Under the pieces are notes generated by a model that worked only from the letters and a program-made list of their open reading frames with translations, did not search any database and had not been told where the DNA came from. The translations under genes and the position numbers were made by a program. From Pontibacter diazotrophicus (GTDB lineage Bacteria; Bacteroidota; Bacteroidia; Cytophagales; Hymenobacteraceae), in NCBI RefSeq assembly GCF_003367245.1, contig NZ_QRGR01000018.1, positions 1 to 64,000 of the forward strand: a stretch of 64,000 nucleotides of DNA, given 5' to 3'. This document shows positions 1 to 8,780 of this stretch, one piece after another (the first letter of the stretch is position 1; each line of letters opens with the position of its first letter).

Positions 1-217
<217 letters not shown>

Positions 218-483
218 TAATAGTTACTTCAGGCAGCCTAAGCTACCCATGTGTTCGTCCGACCCCGGCTTCCCTAATTTTTCTCACTCCCTCAATGAAG
301 AGGAAGGAATTGACGCAGTTGATTTCTCAATCACCCGCGCGGATTACCTTAAATTTCTGTCTCAATCAATCTCTCAAAGAACGTAGTGAAAAGAACATCT
401 TTCTTTTCCTTGTGGCAGTACAACTGCCGGTGTTTTTCTCTTGTTTCCGCAAGGCCTGTCGCCTTGTTTTGAGGAAGCGGATG

Positions 484-513
484 CAAAGGTAAGAATATTT
501 TCCCAATCCGCAA
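484..513 (-). promoter_or_regulatory. rRNA promoter P1
   Basis: On the minus strand: TTG (511-513), 19 nt, then TACCTTTG (484-491), a full match to the Bacteroidota primary sigma consensus (TTTG / TAnnTTTG). Transcription should start near 477, giving a leader of about 260 nt before 16S. It is the copy nearest the rRNA gene. Confidence 0.85.
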
Positions 514-583
514 TGGAAAAGAAGATTTATTTCCCTGCCTCTTTTTTTCTTTCAGTCTCCCGGCCTCCTTCCGAAGCGGGTTG

Positions 584-613
584 CAAAGGTACGAAATTCT
601 TTCTTTTCCGCAA
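584..613 (-). promoter_or_regulatory. rRNA promoter P2
   Basis: Minus strand: TTG (611-613), 19 nt, TACCTTTG (584-591). It lies exactly 100 bp upstream of P1, with the same ATTGCGG context at the -33 box and a similar GC-rich start region (GCAACCCGCTTCGG). Confidence 0.85.
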
Positions 614-703
614 TGCCCGAAGAGAAGTTTTTCTTTCTTTTTCTCTGTCCGTAAAACCTGTGTTAGCAGCCTCTACCTTGCCGCCTCCTGCCGAAACGGG
701 ATG

Positions 704-733
704 CAAAGGTAAGAAGCTTTTGCCGCTTTGCAA
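704..733 (-). promoter_or_regulatory. rRNA promoter P3
   Basis: Minus strand: TTG (731-733), 19 nt, TACCTTTG (704-711). The start region GCATCCCGTTTCGG resembles that of P2. It lies 120 bp upstream of P2. Confidence 0.85.
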
Positions 734-807
734 GCAGTGAGGAAACATTTTTTTTCACTGCCCCTTCACCCTCAATCTCTCTTTCCCGTCCCTGCTGAAC
801 GGGGATG

Positions 808-837
808 CAAAGGTAGGAAATCAATCCGCATCCGCAA
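808..837 (-). promoter_or_regulatory. rRNA promoter P4
   Basis: Minus strand: TTG (835-837, context CTTGCGG), 19 nt, TACCTTTG (808-815). It is the copy furthest from 16S, 104 bp upstream of P3. Confidence 0.82.
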
Positions 838-849
838 GCGTCCCGGGCG

Positions 850-1234
850 CAATTACCTGCTGCCCCTTGCCTGATTCCACGCAAGTAACTGGTACTGCGC
901 GGGAAAGATTTCCGGAAAACTTTGCTCTTTTTTTTGCTGCGGCCTGCCCGAGGCCCCTTTGATTAGCGCAAGAAGGCAGAACTGGTACCCTTTCCTATAG
1001 CTTGCGCTGCTTTGCTGTTCCCGGCCCCCTTTCAGTGCCGGTCGCTGGGGATTAACATGCACAAAGTAGCCTGAAGTTCCACCGGGGAAATAAATTTTCT
1101 TCAGTCTTCTTACATTTGCTACCTGCGTCTCAGGCACGGGATAATAACAGTATAAAAAGCCTTGGGAGTTCCCATATATCCGAAGTTTTCTAATACCGTT
1201 TAGTGTAGGTTCAACTCTTTGACAGCAAGAGGCA
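850..1234. other. non-coding spacer upstream of the rRNA promoters
   Basis: About 385 bp between promoter P4 and the terminator of the DUF2480 gene. I see no convincing gene. The one open frame (853-1137, minus) has no recognisable family and a composition typical of chance. The stretch may include upstream promoter or regulator sites for the rRNA operon, but no clear motif is visible. Confidence 0.5.
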
Positions 1235-1265
1235 TAAAAAAAGGCAGGAAGTAATCTCCCTGCCT
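1235..1265 (-). terminator. terminator of tsaB-DUF2480
   Basis: Minus strand: AGGCAGG ... CCTGCCT hairpin (arms 1242-1248 and 1259-1265) followed by seven T, 25 bp after the DUF2480 stop codon. Confidence 0.8.
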
Positions 1266-1289
1266 CTCTTATCCTGTTGAGATTTAACT

Positions 1290-1802
1290 TTAAGCGTTCT
1301 TTGGCTTTTTATACAACGGCACTGTGCTGCACGGCTCTCCATACATGAGGCTACTGGTTACGGGTAGCAGCTTTCTCATTACCTCTACATAAGCATATGT
1401 AGGTACTGGTATGCTTCCGCAGCCTTTTATCACCACTTTCGCATCTCTGTATTCCTCCGGGTCAATTTTGGCGATGGCCTCCTGCATCATGGCCTGCTCC
1501 AGCGCCTCCAGGTCTCCGAATACATAATAATTGGCGTGGTTCTGCAGCTTAGAAGCCAGCAGCATATATGCCCAGGTTGGAACGATGGCATCTGCACTAC
1601 ATATAATAGCCACGTTTTTCCCGGCATATTGAGACCAGTCATTTTCCTTTACAAATGCCCGGAAATCTTTCTCCTTCAGAATAAGCCCATGGAACAGGTT
1701 ATCTTTTATATCATAAACCACGCGTTCCCCTGGGTGCAACAGCTCCTCAAGGTTTAATGTTACCAGTGCGCTTTGCGCTACTTTATTTATTAACTCTGAC
1801 AT
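1290..1802 (-). CDS. DUF2480 family protein
   Basis: A 170-residue soluble protein that I recognise as DUF2480, a family found almost only in Bacteroidota and of unknown function. The N-terminus (NKVAQSALVTLNLEE) and the C-terminal part with GCGSIPVPTYAYVE and GEPCSTVPLYK fit the family. There is no signal peptide or membrane segment, so it is probably cytoplasmic. Two conserved-looking cysteines (in KGCGS and EPCST) could bind metal or be redox active, but that is inference. It starts 9 bp after the tsaB stop and ends at a good terminator, so the two genes form one operon. Confidence 0.85.
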   Translation of the reverse strand: MSELINKVAQSALVTLNLEELLHPGERVVYDIKDNLFHGLILKEKDFRAFVKENDWSQYAGKNVAIICSADAIVPTWAYMLLASKLQNHANYYVFGDLEALEQAMMQEAIAKIDPEEYRDAKVVIKGCGSIPVPTYAYVEVMRKLLPVTSSLMYGEPCSTVPLYKKPKNA

Positions 1803-1811
1803 AGTTCAGTT

Positions 1812-2507
1812 TTATTTTGTGCCTTTACCTGCACTTGTTATATAAACATCCTTTAGATAGAAGGGTTCATAATACGCCACATCTTCAAATACTTTTTGCT
1901 CATACTTCTTTAGCGCCAGCTGCCCTATTGTTTTAGCTGATGGCAGTACGCCATCTATAAATAAAGCATTCCCTGCATCGGTTACCAAATTTTTAAACTT
2001 CTGAGCGCCACTTCCTAAGAAGATAATGGGTTGCGCCTTCAGCTTATCCTCAAAAGTATGCTCATCCAGCACCACCGGTTCGATTGGGCTTAGCTCCTGT
2101 AGGTCACTGTTCAGCAGACAGGTATAAACTTCCATACGCCGGGCATCCAGCATGGGGCAGAACAGATAACGTTCCGGATCAGGAGTGGCTGCCATTACCT
2201 GCGCCGCCAGCCCATAGAGTGTTGACACCTCTAACAGCGGAATATCCAGAGAATAACATAAGCCCTTTGCCGTGGAAGAGCCAATCCGAAGCCCTGTATA
2301 AGAGCCAGGACCACCTGATACAGCCACTGCACTTAACTCCTTCAGGGTCGCTCCGCAATTCTCTACGAGTTGCGAAACCATAACGGTGATGTGGGATGAA
2401 TGCGATTTTTCTATCTGCAATTCTGAAGCGCCTAACAACTGCTGGTCCTTGAACAAGGCAATGGAACATACAGTGGTAGAGGTTTCTAGTGCTAGTAATA
2501 GTGGCAT
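1812..2507 (-). CDS. tsaB: tRNA threonylcarbamoyladenosine biosynthesis protein TsaB
   Basis: About 231 residues. TsaB is the non-catalytic partner that, with TsaD and TsaE, moves the threonylcarbamoyl group to A37 of tRNAs reading ANN codons. The ASKHA fold start (LLALETSTTVCSIALF) and the family signature SGGPGSYTGLRIG are present. A longer frame starts at 2531, but that ATG lies inside the -7 box of a strong promoter (2529-2560), so the MPLLLALET start at 2507 is preferred. It is first in an operon with the DUF2480 gene. Confidence 0.93.
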   Translation of the reverse strand: MPLLLALETSTTVCSIALFKDQQLLGASELQIEKSHSSHITVMVSQLVENCGATLKELSAVAVSGGPGSYTGLRIGSSTAKGLCYSLDIPLLEVSTLYGLAAQVMAATPDPERYLFCPMLDARRMEVYTCLLNSDLQELSPIEPVVLDEHTFEDKLKAQPIIFLGSGAQKFKNLVTDAGNALFIDGVLPSAKTIGQLALKKYEQKVFEDVAYYEPFYLKDVYITSAGKGTK

Positions 2508-2528
2508 GTTTAAAATATTGTTTTGCTG

Positions 2529-2560
2529 CAAAATTAGCGGAAAGCAACAAGGAACACAAA
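2529..2560 (-). promoter_or_regulatory. tsaB promoter
   Basis: Minus strand: TTTG (2557-2560), 20 nt, TAATTTTG (2529-2536). This matches the Bacteroidota consensus and puts the transcription start near 2522, which fixes the tsaB start at 2507. Confidence 0.75.
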
Positions 2561-2579
2561 AGCCCCACTGACCATATAT

Positions 2580-2624
2580 AAAGCAAAAGAGGGTGGCACA
2601 TAACGAACCACCCTCTTTTGCTTT
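2580..2624 (-). terminator. terminator of rpmH-rnpA-ctpA
   Basis: A 17-bp perfect stem (2580-2596 with 2608-2624) around an 11-nt loop, 10 bp past the ctpA stop. The descending arm ends in CTCTTTTGCTTT. Confidence 0.85.
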
Positions 2625-2634
2625 ATAGCTGAGC

Positions 2635-4284
2635 TTATTTTCCTTTCAGATAGGAGTTGTATTTCTGCTGATCATCCAGCACTTGCTTCGCCATCAGAAT
2701 ATTAGGATCATCGTCGAAAGTTGACTCAATGTATCCTTTTTGCAGGTAGTAACGAGAAGCAATCTCAGCCTCAAGCACCTCCTTTATTTCTGATTTAAAA
2801 CGCATCAGATCGTTCGCTTTGTTGTGCGATACTTTCTTTTTGATAGCATCCAACTCAGCTTTTATATCATCGTAATGCTTGCCTTCTTTCGCTTCCTTTG
2901 CCACGTCTTCCAGTTCGCTTTCGATACCTGTGCGATACGACACGTCTTTATCTGCTAAGTAAGCTACAAAATCCTCGTAATCTTTATCAGTCAGCTTAAA
3001 CTTAGTAGCGGCCGGAATGGTAGCATGCTCGGCTTTATACTTGTTGGCATACTCAAAATAATGACCTTTAGAAGCAATGGCTTTTGTAATATCAGAAAAT
3101 GCCTGCTGCTCTACCTCCACATCAGGGCTAACTCCTCCTCCATCATATACCACTCTTCCGTTCGCGGTTTTAAAAGCAACACGTAGCGAATCTGCAATTT
3201 TGCCAACGCTGCCGTCTTCGTTGCGATGCGCATAGTCAATTGCCTGTATACAGCGGCCGCTCGGAATATAGTACTTAGCTGTTGTTACCTTCAATTGAGA
3301 ATTGTAAGAAAGCGGACGTGTAGCCTGCACCAGCCCTTTACCAAAGGTGCGCTCTCCCACCAATACAGCCCGATCGTAATCCTGCATCACGCCTGCCACA
3401 ATTTCAGAGGCTGAAGCACTTCTGGAAGAGGTCAATATTACAAGCGGCACTTCCTTATCCAACGGCTCATCCAGCGACTTATAGGTCTTGTTCCAATCTG
3501 TCACCTTGCCTTTGGTGCTCACAATATCCCGGCCTTTGTCCACAAACACGTTCGAGATGTTTACCGCTTCGTGCAGCAAGCCGCCCGGGTTGTCGCGCAA
3601 ATCAAAGATAATCTTCTTCGCCCCCTGCTCTTTCAGTTTCTGCACCGCCATTCTCACCTCTTTCGAAGCATCCACGGTGAAGCCAGAGAGTTGGAAGTAG
3701 CCTGTTTCCTCGTCGATCATGCCCGCGTACGACACATTCTCCACCATAATGTTAGAGCGGGTAAGTTCCACTGTTCTCCCCTTTGTCTGTCCGTAGCTTC
3801 GCACCTCCAGTTTGATAGTGGTGTTTGCCTGCCCCTTCAGCATTTTGCTCACATCACCAGTAGACTTACCTGTTACAGATACGCCATTGATTTTCAGGAT
3901 TTCATCGCCGATAACCAATCCTGCTTTATGAGCCGGGGAGTTTTCGTAAGGCATTTGCACGACCACTTTTCCATCGCGGCTACCAATAATAGCCCCAATG
4001 CCTCCATACTGACCAGTGGTCATAGTGCGGAAATCTTCAATATCGTCTTCGGGAATATAGTTGGTATAGGGGTCCAACGACTTAAGCATCGCGTCTATAC
4101 CGGTACGCATCATGTGTGCGGGGGGCACATCGTCTACATAGTAGGTATTTACCTCTTTGAACAAGGTAGCAAAGACATCAAGATTTTTGGCGATCTCGAA
4201 ATAACGGTCAGATTCGGATTTAAAAGAGAACAGACCAAGGCCCAGCGTGCCGATAAGGAGGCCAGTTATATATTTCTTGTACAT
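2635..4284 (-). CDS. ctpA: S41 family C-terminal processing peptidase
   Basis: A 549-residue tail-specific protease. A short N-terminal hydrophobic segment (ITGLLIGTLGLGLFSF) anchors or exports it to the periplasm. Then come an N-terminal domain, a PDZ domain at about residues 85-165 (GGIGAIIG ... AGLVIGDEILKINGVSV), and the S41 core with IIFDLRDNPGGLL, the serine motif SRSASASEI and the lysine motif GERTFGKGLVQ. Serine and lysine form the catalytic dyad in this family. The charged, probably helical C-terminal region (about 400-549) is common in Bacteroidota members. It follows rnpA by 27 bp and shares its operon. Confidence 0.93.
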   Translation of the reverse strand: MYKKYITGLLIGTLGLGLFSFKSESDRYFEIAKNLDVFATLFKEVNTYYVDDVPPAHMMRTGIDAMLKSLDPYTNYIPEDDIEDFRTMTTGQYGGIGAIIGSRDGKVVVQMPYENSPAHKAGLVIGDEILKINGVSVTGKSTGDVSKMLKGQANTTIKLEVRSYGQTKGRTVELTRSNIMVENVSYAGMIDEETGYFQLSGFTVDASKEVRMAVQKLKEQGAKKIIFDLRDNPGGLLHEAVNISNVFVDKGRDIVSTKGKVTDWNKTYKSLDEPLDKEVPLVILTSSRSASASEIVAGVMQDYDRAVLVGERTFGKGLVQATRPLSYNSQLKVTTAKYYIPSGRCIQAIDYAHRNEDGSVGKIADSLRVAFKTANGRVVYDGGGVSPDVEVEQQAFSDITKAIASKGHYFEYANKYKAEHATIPAATKFKLTDKDYEDFVAYLADKDVSYRTGIESELEDVAKEAKEGKHYDDIKAELDAIKKKVSHNKANDLMRFKSEIKEVLEAEIASRYYLQKGYIESTFDDDPNILMAKQVLDDQQKYNSYLKGK

Positions 4285-4311
4285 AATTTCAATGTTAAGG
4301 ACGTGGAGAGA

Positions 4312-4722
4312 CTACTTAATCAAACAACGTTCCAAACCTGAAATTAGTTTTTTCTGAATAGAATCAAAGGACTTTTTTTCTTTACCAATATAGAGGATAC
4401 CCAGAAGCTGCGGAGCCTGCTCTGGGTTCTGGTAAAGGATATGCTTGTTCAGGCGGTACGCCTCCCGTATCTGCCGCTTCAGGCGGTTGCGATCGGTAGC
4501 GCGCTTGAAGTAGCGTTTAGAAACGGAAATAAGCACCTGCGGCTGGCCCGGAGGCGCATCTTGCGGAGAGTAGTACACAAACCGCAGCGGGTATACATTA
4601 AAAGAAGAACCCTTGCTAAACAGCAGCGCGATGAGGCGCTTACTACACAAGCGTTCTTCTTTTGAAAATGTATAGGGAGTTGGCCGCTCTGCTTTATGTT
4701 CGCCTGCTGGCTCTATGTGCAT
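4312..4722 (-). CDS. rnpA: ribonuclease P protein component
   Basis: A 136-residue basic protein subunit of RNase P, which trims the 5' leader of tRNA precursors together with the catalytic RNA. It has YTFSKEERLCSKRLIALLFSKG at the N-terminus and the family motif in the core, FKRATDRNRLKRQIREAYR. The usual length is 110-130 residues; the first ~12 residues are not conserved and may be over-extended. It lies 37 bp downstream of rpmH, as in most bacteria. Confidence 0.95.
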   Translation of the reverse strand: MHIEPAGEHKAERPTPYTFSKEERLCSKRLIALLFSKGSSFNVYPLRFVYYSPQDAPPGQPQVLISVSKRYFKRATDRNRLKRQIREAYRLNKHILYQNPEQAPQLLGILYIGKEKKSFDSIQKKLISGLERCLIK

Positions 4723-4759
4723 CAGCGGAAACGACTAAGCGAAGCTATCCCGTCAGGGA

Positions 4760-4921
4760 TTAAGCCGCCTTATGTCTTTTTTCGTCAGAAACAGAAATTC
4801 TCTTTCTGCCTTTGGCTCTTCTGCTGGCCAATACTCTTCTACCGTTTGCGGTTTCCATTCTTGATCTGAAACCGTGCTTGTTTCTTCTTTTTCTCTGAGA
4901 AGGCTGGAATGTTCTTTTCAT
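4760..4921 (-). CDS. rpmH: 50S ribosomal protein L34
   Basis: A 53-residue, very basic protein, easily missed because of its size. Translation gives [18 protein letters not shown], then [20 protein letters not shown], the L34 signature. The C-terminus is a few residues longer than in E. coli ([12 protein letters not shown]). It is first in the rpmH-rnpA-ctpA operon, behind a consensus promoter at 4950-4980. Confidence 0.97.
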   Translation of the reverse strand: MKRTFQPSQRKRRNKHGFRSRMETANGRRVLASRRAKGRKRISVSDEKRHKAA

Positions 4922-4949
4922 CGTATGCCAATGTTTTTATTATGGCCTG

Positions 4950-4980
4950 CAAAATTAGGCAACCTTTTGTAAATTAGCAA
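4950..4980 (-). promoter_or_regulatory. rpmH promoter
   Basis: Minus strand: TTG (4978-4980), 20 nt, TAATTTTG (4950-4957). It lies 29 bp upstream of the L34 start codon. Confidence 0.78.
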
Positions 4981-5082
4981 TGTCACTGGCCAACATTCGT
5001 TAAAAACTCTATCAAAAAACGCCAAACATGCGCTAAAACAGCAATAGAGGATGTTTTTTTTAATGCACGACTACTTTAAAGT

Positions 5083-6798
5083 ATGATAAACTACCACATT
5101 TCGTACACTAATCCGCTCACTCACTTCGTCGACATCACCCTGACCATACCGCAAAACCAGCAGCAGGACCTGTATCTGCAGCTGCCTGCCTGGCGCCCCG
5201 GCCGGTATGAGCTACAGCATTTTGCTCAAAAACTACAGGGTATCAGCGCCACCGCCACCGGAGAACCTGTCCCTATCAGTAAAACAACAAAAGACCGCTG
5301 GCTGGTAAAAACTTCCGGAGCCGAAACAGTAGAAATAAAGTACAGCTTCTTTGCGCGCCAGATGGACGCCGGCGGCTCGTGGCTGGACGAGGAGCAGCTG
5401 TACCTCAACCCTATCAACTGCCTGATGGCGGTGGAGGGGCGCGAGCAGGAGCCTTGCCAGATGCAGCTCAACATACCCGGCGAGTGGCAAATTGCCTGCG
5501 GCCTGCAGGAGAAAGAGAAGCATGTGTTAGAAGCAGCTAGCTTCGACGCACTTGTTGACAGCCCCTTTATCGCCAGCGGCAGCCTGCAGAAGGAAACGTT
5601 TGAGGTAGATGGCATCCCGTTCCACATCTGGATACAAGGTGATTGCCAGCCGGACTGGAAAAAGATAAAGCAGGACTTTGCCGCCTTCACAAAAGAGCAA
5701 CTGGAAGTGTTCGGCGATTTTCCGGTGCCAGAATATCATTACCTGAACGAGATAATGCCGTACCGCTTCTACCATGGTGTGGAGCACAGCCACTCCACCG
5801 TTATCACGCTGGGCCCGGGTGAGCTATTGATGCAGCCGAGCCTGTACAAAGAGTTTATCGGTGTGAGTTCACATGAGCTGTTTCATACCTGGAACATCAA
5901 GAAAATACGTCCGAAAGAAATGCTGCCTTATAACTTTGCGCAGGAGAACTACTTCCGGACTGGCTATGTGGCGGAGGGCATCACCACCTACTACGGCGAC
6001 TACATGCTGGCGAGGTCGGGGGTATTTACGGCAGCACAGTATTTTGAGGAACTGAACACCACACTGCAGCGCTACTTCGCCGATTACAGCCGCCACAACC
6101 TCTCCGTCGCCGACTCCTCCTTCGATCTGTGGCTGGATGGCTATAAACCCGGCATCCCTGACCGCAAGGTGTCCATCTATATAAAAGGCGCCCTCACCGC
6201 CCTGCTGCTTGACCTGCAGTTGCGGCAGGTAACAGGCAACACGGCCTCTCTCGACACGGTGATGCGCAAAATGTGGGATAACTTCGGGAAGAGGAACATA
6301 GGCTATACAGAAAAGGATTATGCCCAACTAGTAAATGAGGTGGCTGGGCAGTCTCTCCAATCTTACTTTGACAAGTATATAGATGGCACCGAATCGCTTG
6401 AGCCTGCTTTAGATGAGGCGCTCCGGTTGGTTGGTTGCACGCTGAAGGAAAAGGAGAACCCGCTGCTGCACGAAGGCAGATACGGCTTTAAAGTTTCATC
6501 TGACCAGGAGGTGAAGGTAACTGCCATTGCCCCGGATGCTCCTGCCAGCCAACTGCTTAGTATAGAGGATGAACTGATAGCACTGAACGGTCGCAAACTG
6601 GAAAACAACCTGCAGCAACTGCTCTCGCTACAACCCGATGTGGTGGAGCTAACGCTATTCCGGGAGAAGCAGCTACGTACGGTTACACTACAACAAGATG
6701 GCAAAAGTTACTTCAGCAAATTCACTATTGAAAAGCGCTCAGACGCCACAGCAGAACAGAAGCAGAACTTTAAGCTATGGCTGAAGCAGGCATTTTAA
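5083..6798 (+). CDS. M61 family metallopeptidase with PDZ domain
   Basis: A 571-residue zinc peptidase of the glycyl-aminopeptidase family M61. An N-terminal beta domain (about 1-170) precedes a thermolysin-like catalytic domain with HELFHTW (His264 and His268 as zinc ligands, Glu265 as the general base) and a downstream VAEGITTYYGDYM whose Glu (about 298) is the likely third ligand. A PDZ domain follows near residues 465-545 (VTAIAPDAPASQL ... DELIALNG). No signal peptide is visible at the chosen start, so it may be cytoplasmic; many relatives are exported. It is a single gene, convergent with the FAD oxidoreductase. Confidence 0.92.
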   Translation: MINYHISYTNPLTHFVDITLTIPQNQQQDLYLQLPAWRPGRYELQHFAQKLQGISATATGEPVPISKTTKDRWLVKTSGAETVEIKYSFFARQMDAGGSWLDEEQLYLNPINCLMAVEGREQEPCQMQLNIPGEWQIACGLQEKEKHVLEAASFDALVDSPFIASGSLQKETFEVDGIPFHIWIQGDCQPDWKKIKQDFAAFTKEQLEVFGDFPVPEYHYLNEIMPYRFYHGVEHSHSTVITLGPGELLMQPSLYKEFIGVSSHELFHTWNIKKIRPKEMLPYNFAQENYFRTGYVAEGITTYYGDYMLARSGVFTAAQYFEELNTTLQRYFADYSRHNLSVADSSFDLWLDGYKPGIPDRKVSIYIKGALTALLLDLQLRQVTGNTASLDTVMRKMWDNFGKRNIGYTEKDYAQLVNEVAGQSLQSYFDKYIDGTESLEPALDEALRLVGCTLKEKENPLLHEGRYGFKVSSDQEVKVTAIAPDAPASQLLSIEDELIALNGRKLENNLQQLLSLQPDVVELTLFREKQLRTVTLQQDGKSYFSKFTIEKRSDATAEQKQNFKLWLKQAF

Positions 6799-6872
6799 GA
6801 GAGAGCTGGGATACCGGATTATAGAGTGTTCTTTTTGATGTTAAATATAAAGCTGTGACAGGCTATTTTATT

Positions 6873-6938
6873 CTGTCATTCTGGAAGGATCTTGTGAGTT
6901 ACTTGCAGGTAATCCACAAGATCCTTCCAGGATGACAG
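6873..6938. repeat. long inverted repeat between convergent genes
   Basis: Two 24-nt arms (6873-6896 and 6915-6938) match at 23 of 24 positions, the exception still giving a G-U pair, around an 18-nt spacer. The arm core is CTGGAAGGATCTTGTG. It lies between the convergent M61 and FAD-oxidoreductase genes, and either strand would fold into a stable hairpin. Neither side has a U-tract, so it may be a dispersed genomic element rather than a simple terminator. Confidence 0.8.
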
Positions 6939-7011
6939 GTACGACAGACCGCCTCCTTATTTCAAAAACCGGTAAGGCGATACAGTATTGAAGTAAAACG
7001 TCTCCGTCCAA

Positions 7012-8250
7012 TCAATTAAACAGCAGCTTCAGGTAAAACGATGGTTGCTTGAGGCGCTCGCGCAGGTCCAGATCGTTGAACATGCAGGAGATGGTTTCTG
7101 CTAAGGCTTTGTTTTTGGAAGCTTTGGCCGCTACCTGGTTAAAGAGCCAGGGGTAATTTAGCAACTGCTGCATTTTCCGGCTTAGCTTCAGCTCTTTCCA
7201 GAGGCGGTTATATACGGCTGCGTCATACCCTTTCATGAAGGCGGCAGAGAAGTTTTGTTCCTGCAGGCATTGTGCCGCCTGCTCAGCTGCCCAGCGCCCG
7301 CTGATCATGGCGTTGCTGATGCCCTCGCCTGTAAACGGGTCAATCAAAGCGCCTGCATCACCTATCAGCATATAATTATCGCCGGAGATGCTTCTTTTCT
7401 TAGACCCCAGCGGCAGGCCGTATCCTTTGATATCGCCTATAAGTTGGGCATTGGCAAAACGCCTTTGTAGCTCCGGGTGCGTCTCAATCATCCGGAGCAT
7501 TTCTTTTTTCAGGTTCACTTTCTTCTTACTCACGGCACTGCTCAGCATGCCCACGCCTACGTTAGCGTGTCCGTTTGGCAGCGGGAAAATCCAGAAGTAA
7601 CCTGGCAGGAAGTCTTTAAAAAAGTGCAGTTCAATAAAATTATCCTTGTCCAGCGCCGCCACATTTTGATAGTAAGCACGCAAACCGGCGCAGTAGTGCT
7701 CCGGCTCCTGCTGCAGTTGGGCCACATGCCGCGCAAACCCCGACTGCGCCCCATTGGCAGCAATCAGCAGCTTTGCCTGTACCAGCGGTTGCCCGTCTTT
7801 GCCAGAAAGGATAAAGCTGCTATCCTGCTGCCGTTCATATTGCGTCAGTTCCACGCCCTCCCAGAGTTGCACCTCCGGGCGCTGCCTTACCTGCTCTATC
7901 AGAAAATTATCGAAATGAATACGTTTGGAGATATAACCTGCAGGAGAGTCCTGCGCCTTATTATAGTTATACTTGAATGGCACGCTCAGTTGCTGCCCCC
8001 CCGGTGAGATAAAATGTATTCCCCAGGATGGTAACTGCTCCTGCTGCTGACTGAACAAAGCCGGCAGCTCCGGAGAAATGCGTCGCAGTTCGTTTACTAC
8101 TTTGCCACTCAGGGCATCGCCGCAGATTTTATCTCGCGGGAAGGTGGCCTTGTCGACCAGTAGAGATGGGATGCCTTTGTTAGCCAGGTGCAGGGCTGCC
8201 GTTGCGCCGCCCGGGCCTGCCCCCAGAATACAGATATCGGTTTGGTACAT
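7012..8250 (-). CDS. FAD-dependent oxidoreductase, geranylgeranyl reductase family
   Basis: About 412 residues. The N-terminal Rossmann motif for FAD is clear (DICILGAGPGGATAALHLA), followed by DKICGDALSGKVV, typical of the geranylgeranyl-reductase / halogenase-like group, and the second FAD motif GDAGALIDPFTGEGISNAM. In this group the enzymes reduce isoprenoid double bonds or oxidise aromatic rings; the substrate here cannot be told. The start at 8250 (MYQTDICILG) is preferred over 8268 because the FAD motif normally begins within the first residues. No membrane segment is evident. Confidence 0.85.
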   Translation of the reverse strand: MYQTDICILGAGPGGATAALHLANKGIPSLLVDKATFPRDKICGDALSGKVVNELRRISPELPALFSQQQEQLPSWGIHFISPGGQQLSVPFKYNYNKAQDSPAGYISKRIHFDNFLIEQVRQRPEVQLWEGVELTQYERQQDSSFILSGKDGQPLVQAKLLIAANGAQSGFARHVAQLQQEPEHYCAGLRAYYQNVAALDKDNFIELHFFKDFLPGYFWIFPLPNGHANVGVGMLSSAVSKKKVNLKKEMLRMIETHPELQRRFANAQLIGDIKGYGLPLGSKKRSISGDNYMLIGDAGALIDPFTGEGISNAMISGRWAAEQAAQCLQEQNFSAAFMKGYDAAVYNRLWKELKLSRKMQQLLNYPWLFNQVAAKASKNKALAETISCMFNDLDLRERLKQPSFYLKLLFN

Positions 8251-8313
8251 GCAATAAGGTATGAACAAAACGAAAGATAGGGATTTAAGGCCTCAGCTGC
8301 ACACCCGGAAGCA

Positions 8314-8346
8314 CAAAAAAAGAGGATAACCACTTGGGCCATCCTC
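8314..8346 (-). terminator. terminator of the 73-residue gene
   Basis: Minus strand: GAGGATGGCC, a 5-nt loop, GGTTATCCTC (10-bp stem with two G-U pairs), then eight T-rich bases. It lies between the 73-residue gene and the FAD-oxidoreductase start. Confidence 0.7.
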
Positions 8347-8385
8347 CTTCTATATTTTCATAGTTGTTACTTTGCGCTTAATGCC

Positions 8386-8607
8386 TTACTTTTTATCGTA
8401 ACGCATGTTGTTACCGCCTTGTGCTAAGTTGCGGTCTGGATTCTGTACTTTAGAATCATCTGTTTGATGAAATCTCTTCGCAGGGTCTACCGATACATCC
8501 TCGGTATATCCTTCCTGCTGTCGTTTGTTTTCAATTTTGGAAGTAGCATTTTCTTCTGACTGCTTCTGTAATCTCTCTTTATTGTTATTTTTATCTTTAT
8601 CGCTCAT
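8386..8607 (-). CDS. small charged hypothetical protein
   Basis: A 73-residue, very hydrophilic protein (rich in Lys, Asn, Gln, Glu and Asp) with no hydrophobic core, so it is probably disordered. I do not recognise a family. It seems real because it has its own terminator on the correct side (8314-8346) and lies in a gap between two good genes with no better frame. A role in stress protection would be a guess. Confidence 0.6.
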   Translation of the reverse strand: MSDKDKNNNKERLQKQSEENATSKIENKRQQEGYTEDVSVDPAKRFHQTDDSKVQNPDRNLAQGGNNMRYDKK

Positions 8608-8730
8608 AGTTCTATCTCCTCGTTAATTTCCGTTCTCCATGTTTGCTTTCTAGTTAGTTTTACCCCTTCTTCCCACATTTTGTTACATTTCAACAAAAAC
8701 AGATCTGCTCTACCAACCACTGCTAAATGC

Positions 8731-8756
8731 AAAAAGGGAAGCTTCAGCTTCCCTTT
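8731..8756 (-). terminator. terminator of the PfkB kinase gene
   Basis: Minus strand: GGGAAGC-TGAA-GCTTCCC hairpin followed by a T-run (the A-run at 8731-8735), 25 bp after the kinase stop codon. Confidence 0.8.
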
Positions 8757-8780
8757 CACTTGATTGTATGTACCGTTAAA

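Noticed and set aside
478..840. Regularly spaced repeats that could be read as a small CRISPR array
   Set aside because: Only four copies, the unit matches the promoter consensus with exact 19-nt spacing, and the flanks are also similar. It sits directly upstream of 16S.
853..1137. 94-residue open frame on the minus strand upstream of rRNA
   Set aside because: No family, low-complexity Gln/Lys/Gly composition, no own promoter or terminator; it lies in the rRNA upstream region.
2508..2531. Longer tsaB start at 2531
   Set aside because: The codons lie within the -7 box of the tsaB promoter.
3571..4341. 256-residue frame on the plus strand
   Set aside because: It is the antisense shadow of ctpA, which has complete PDZ and S41 motifs.
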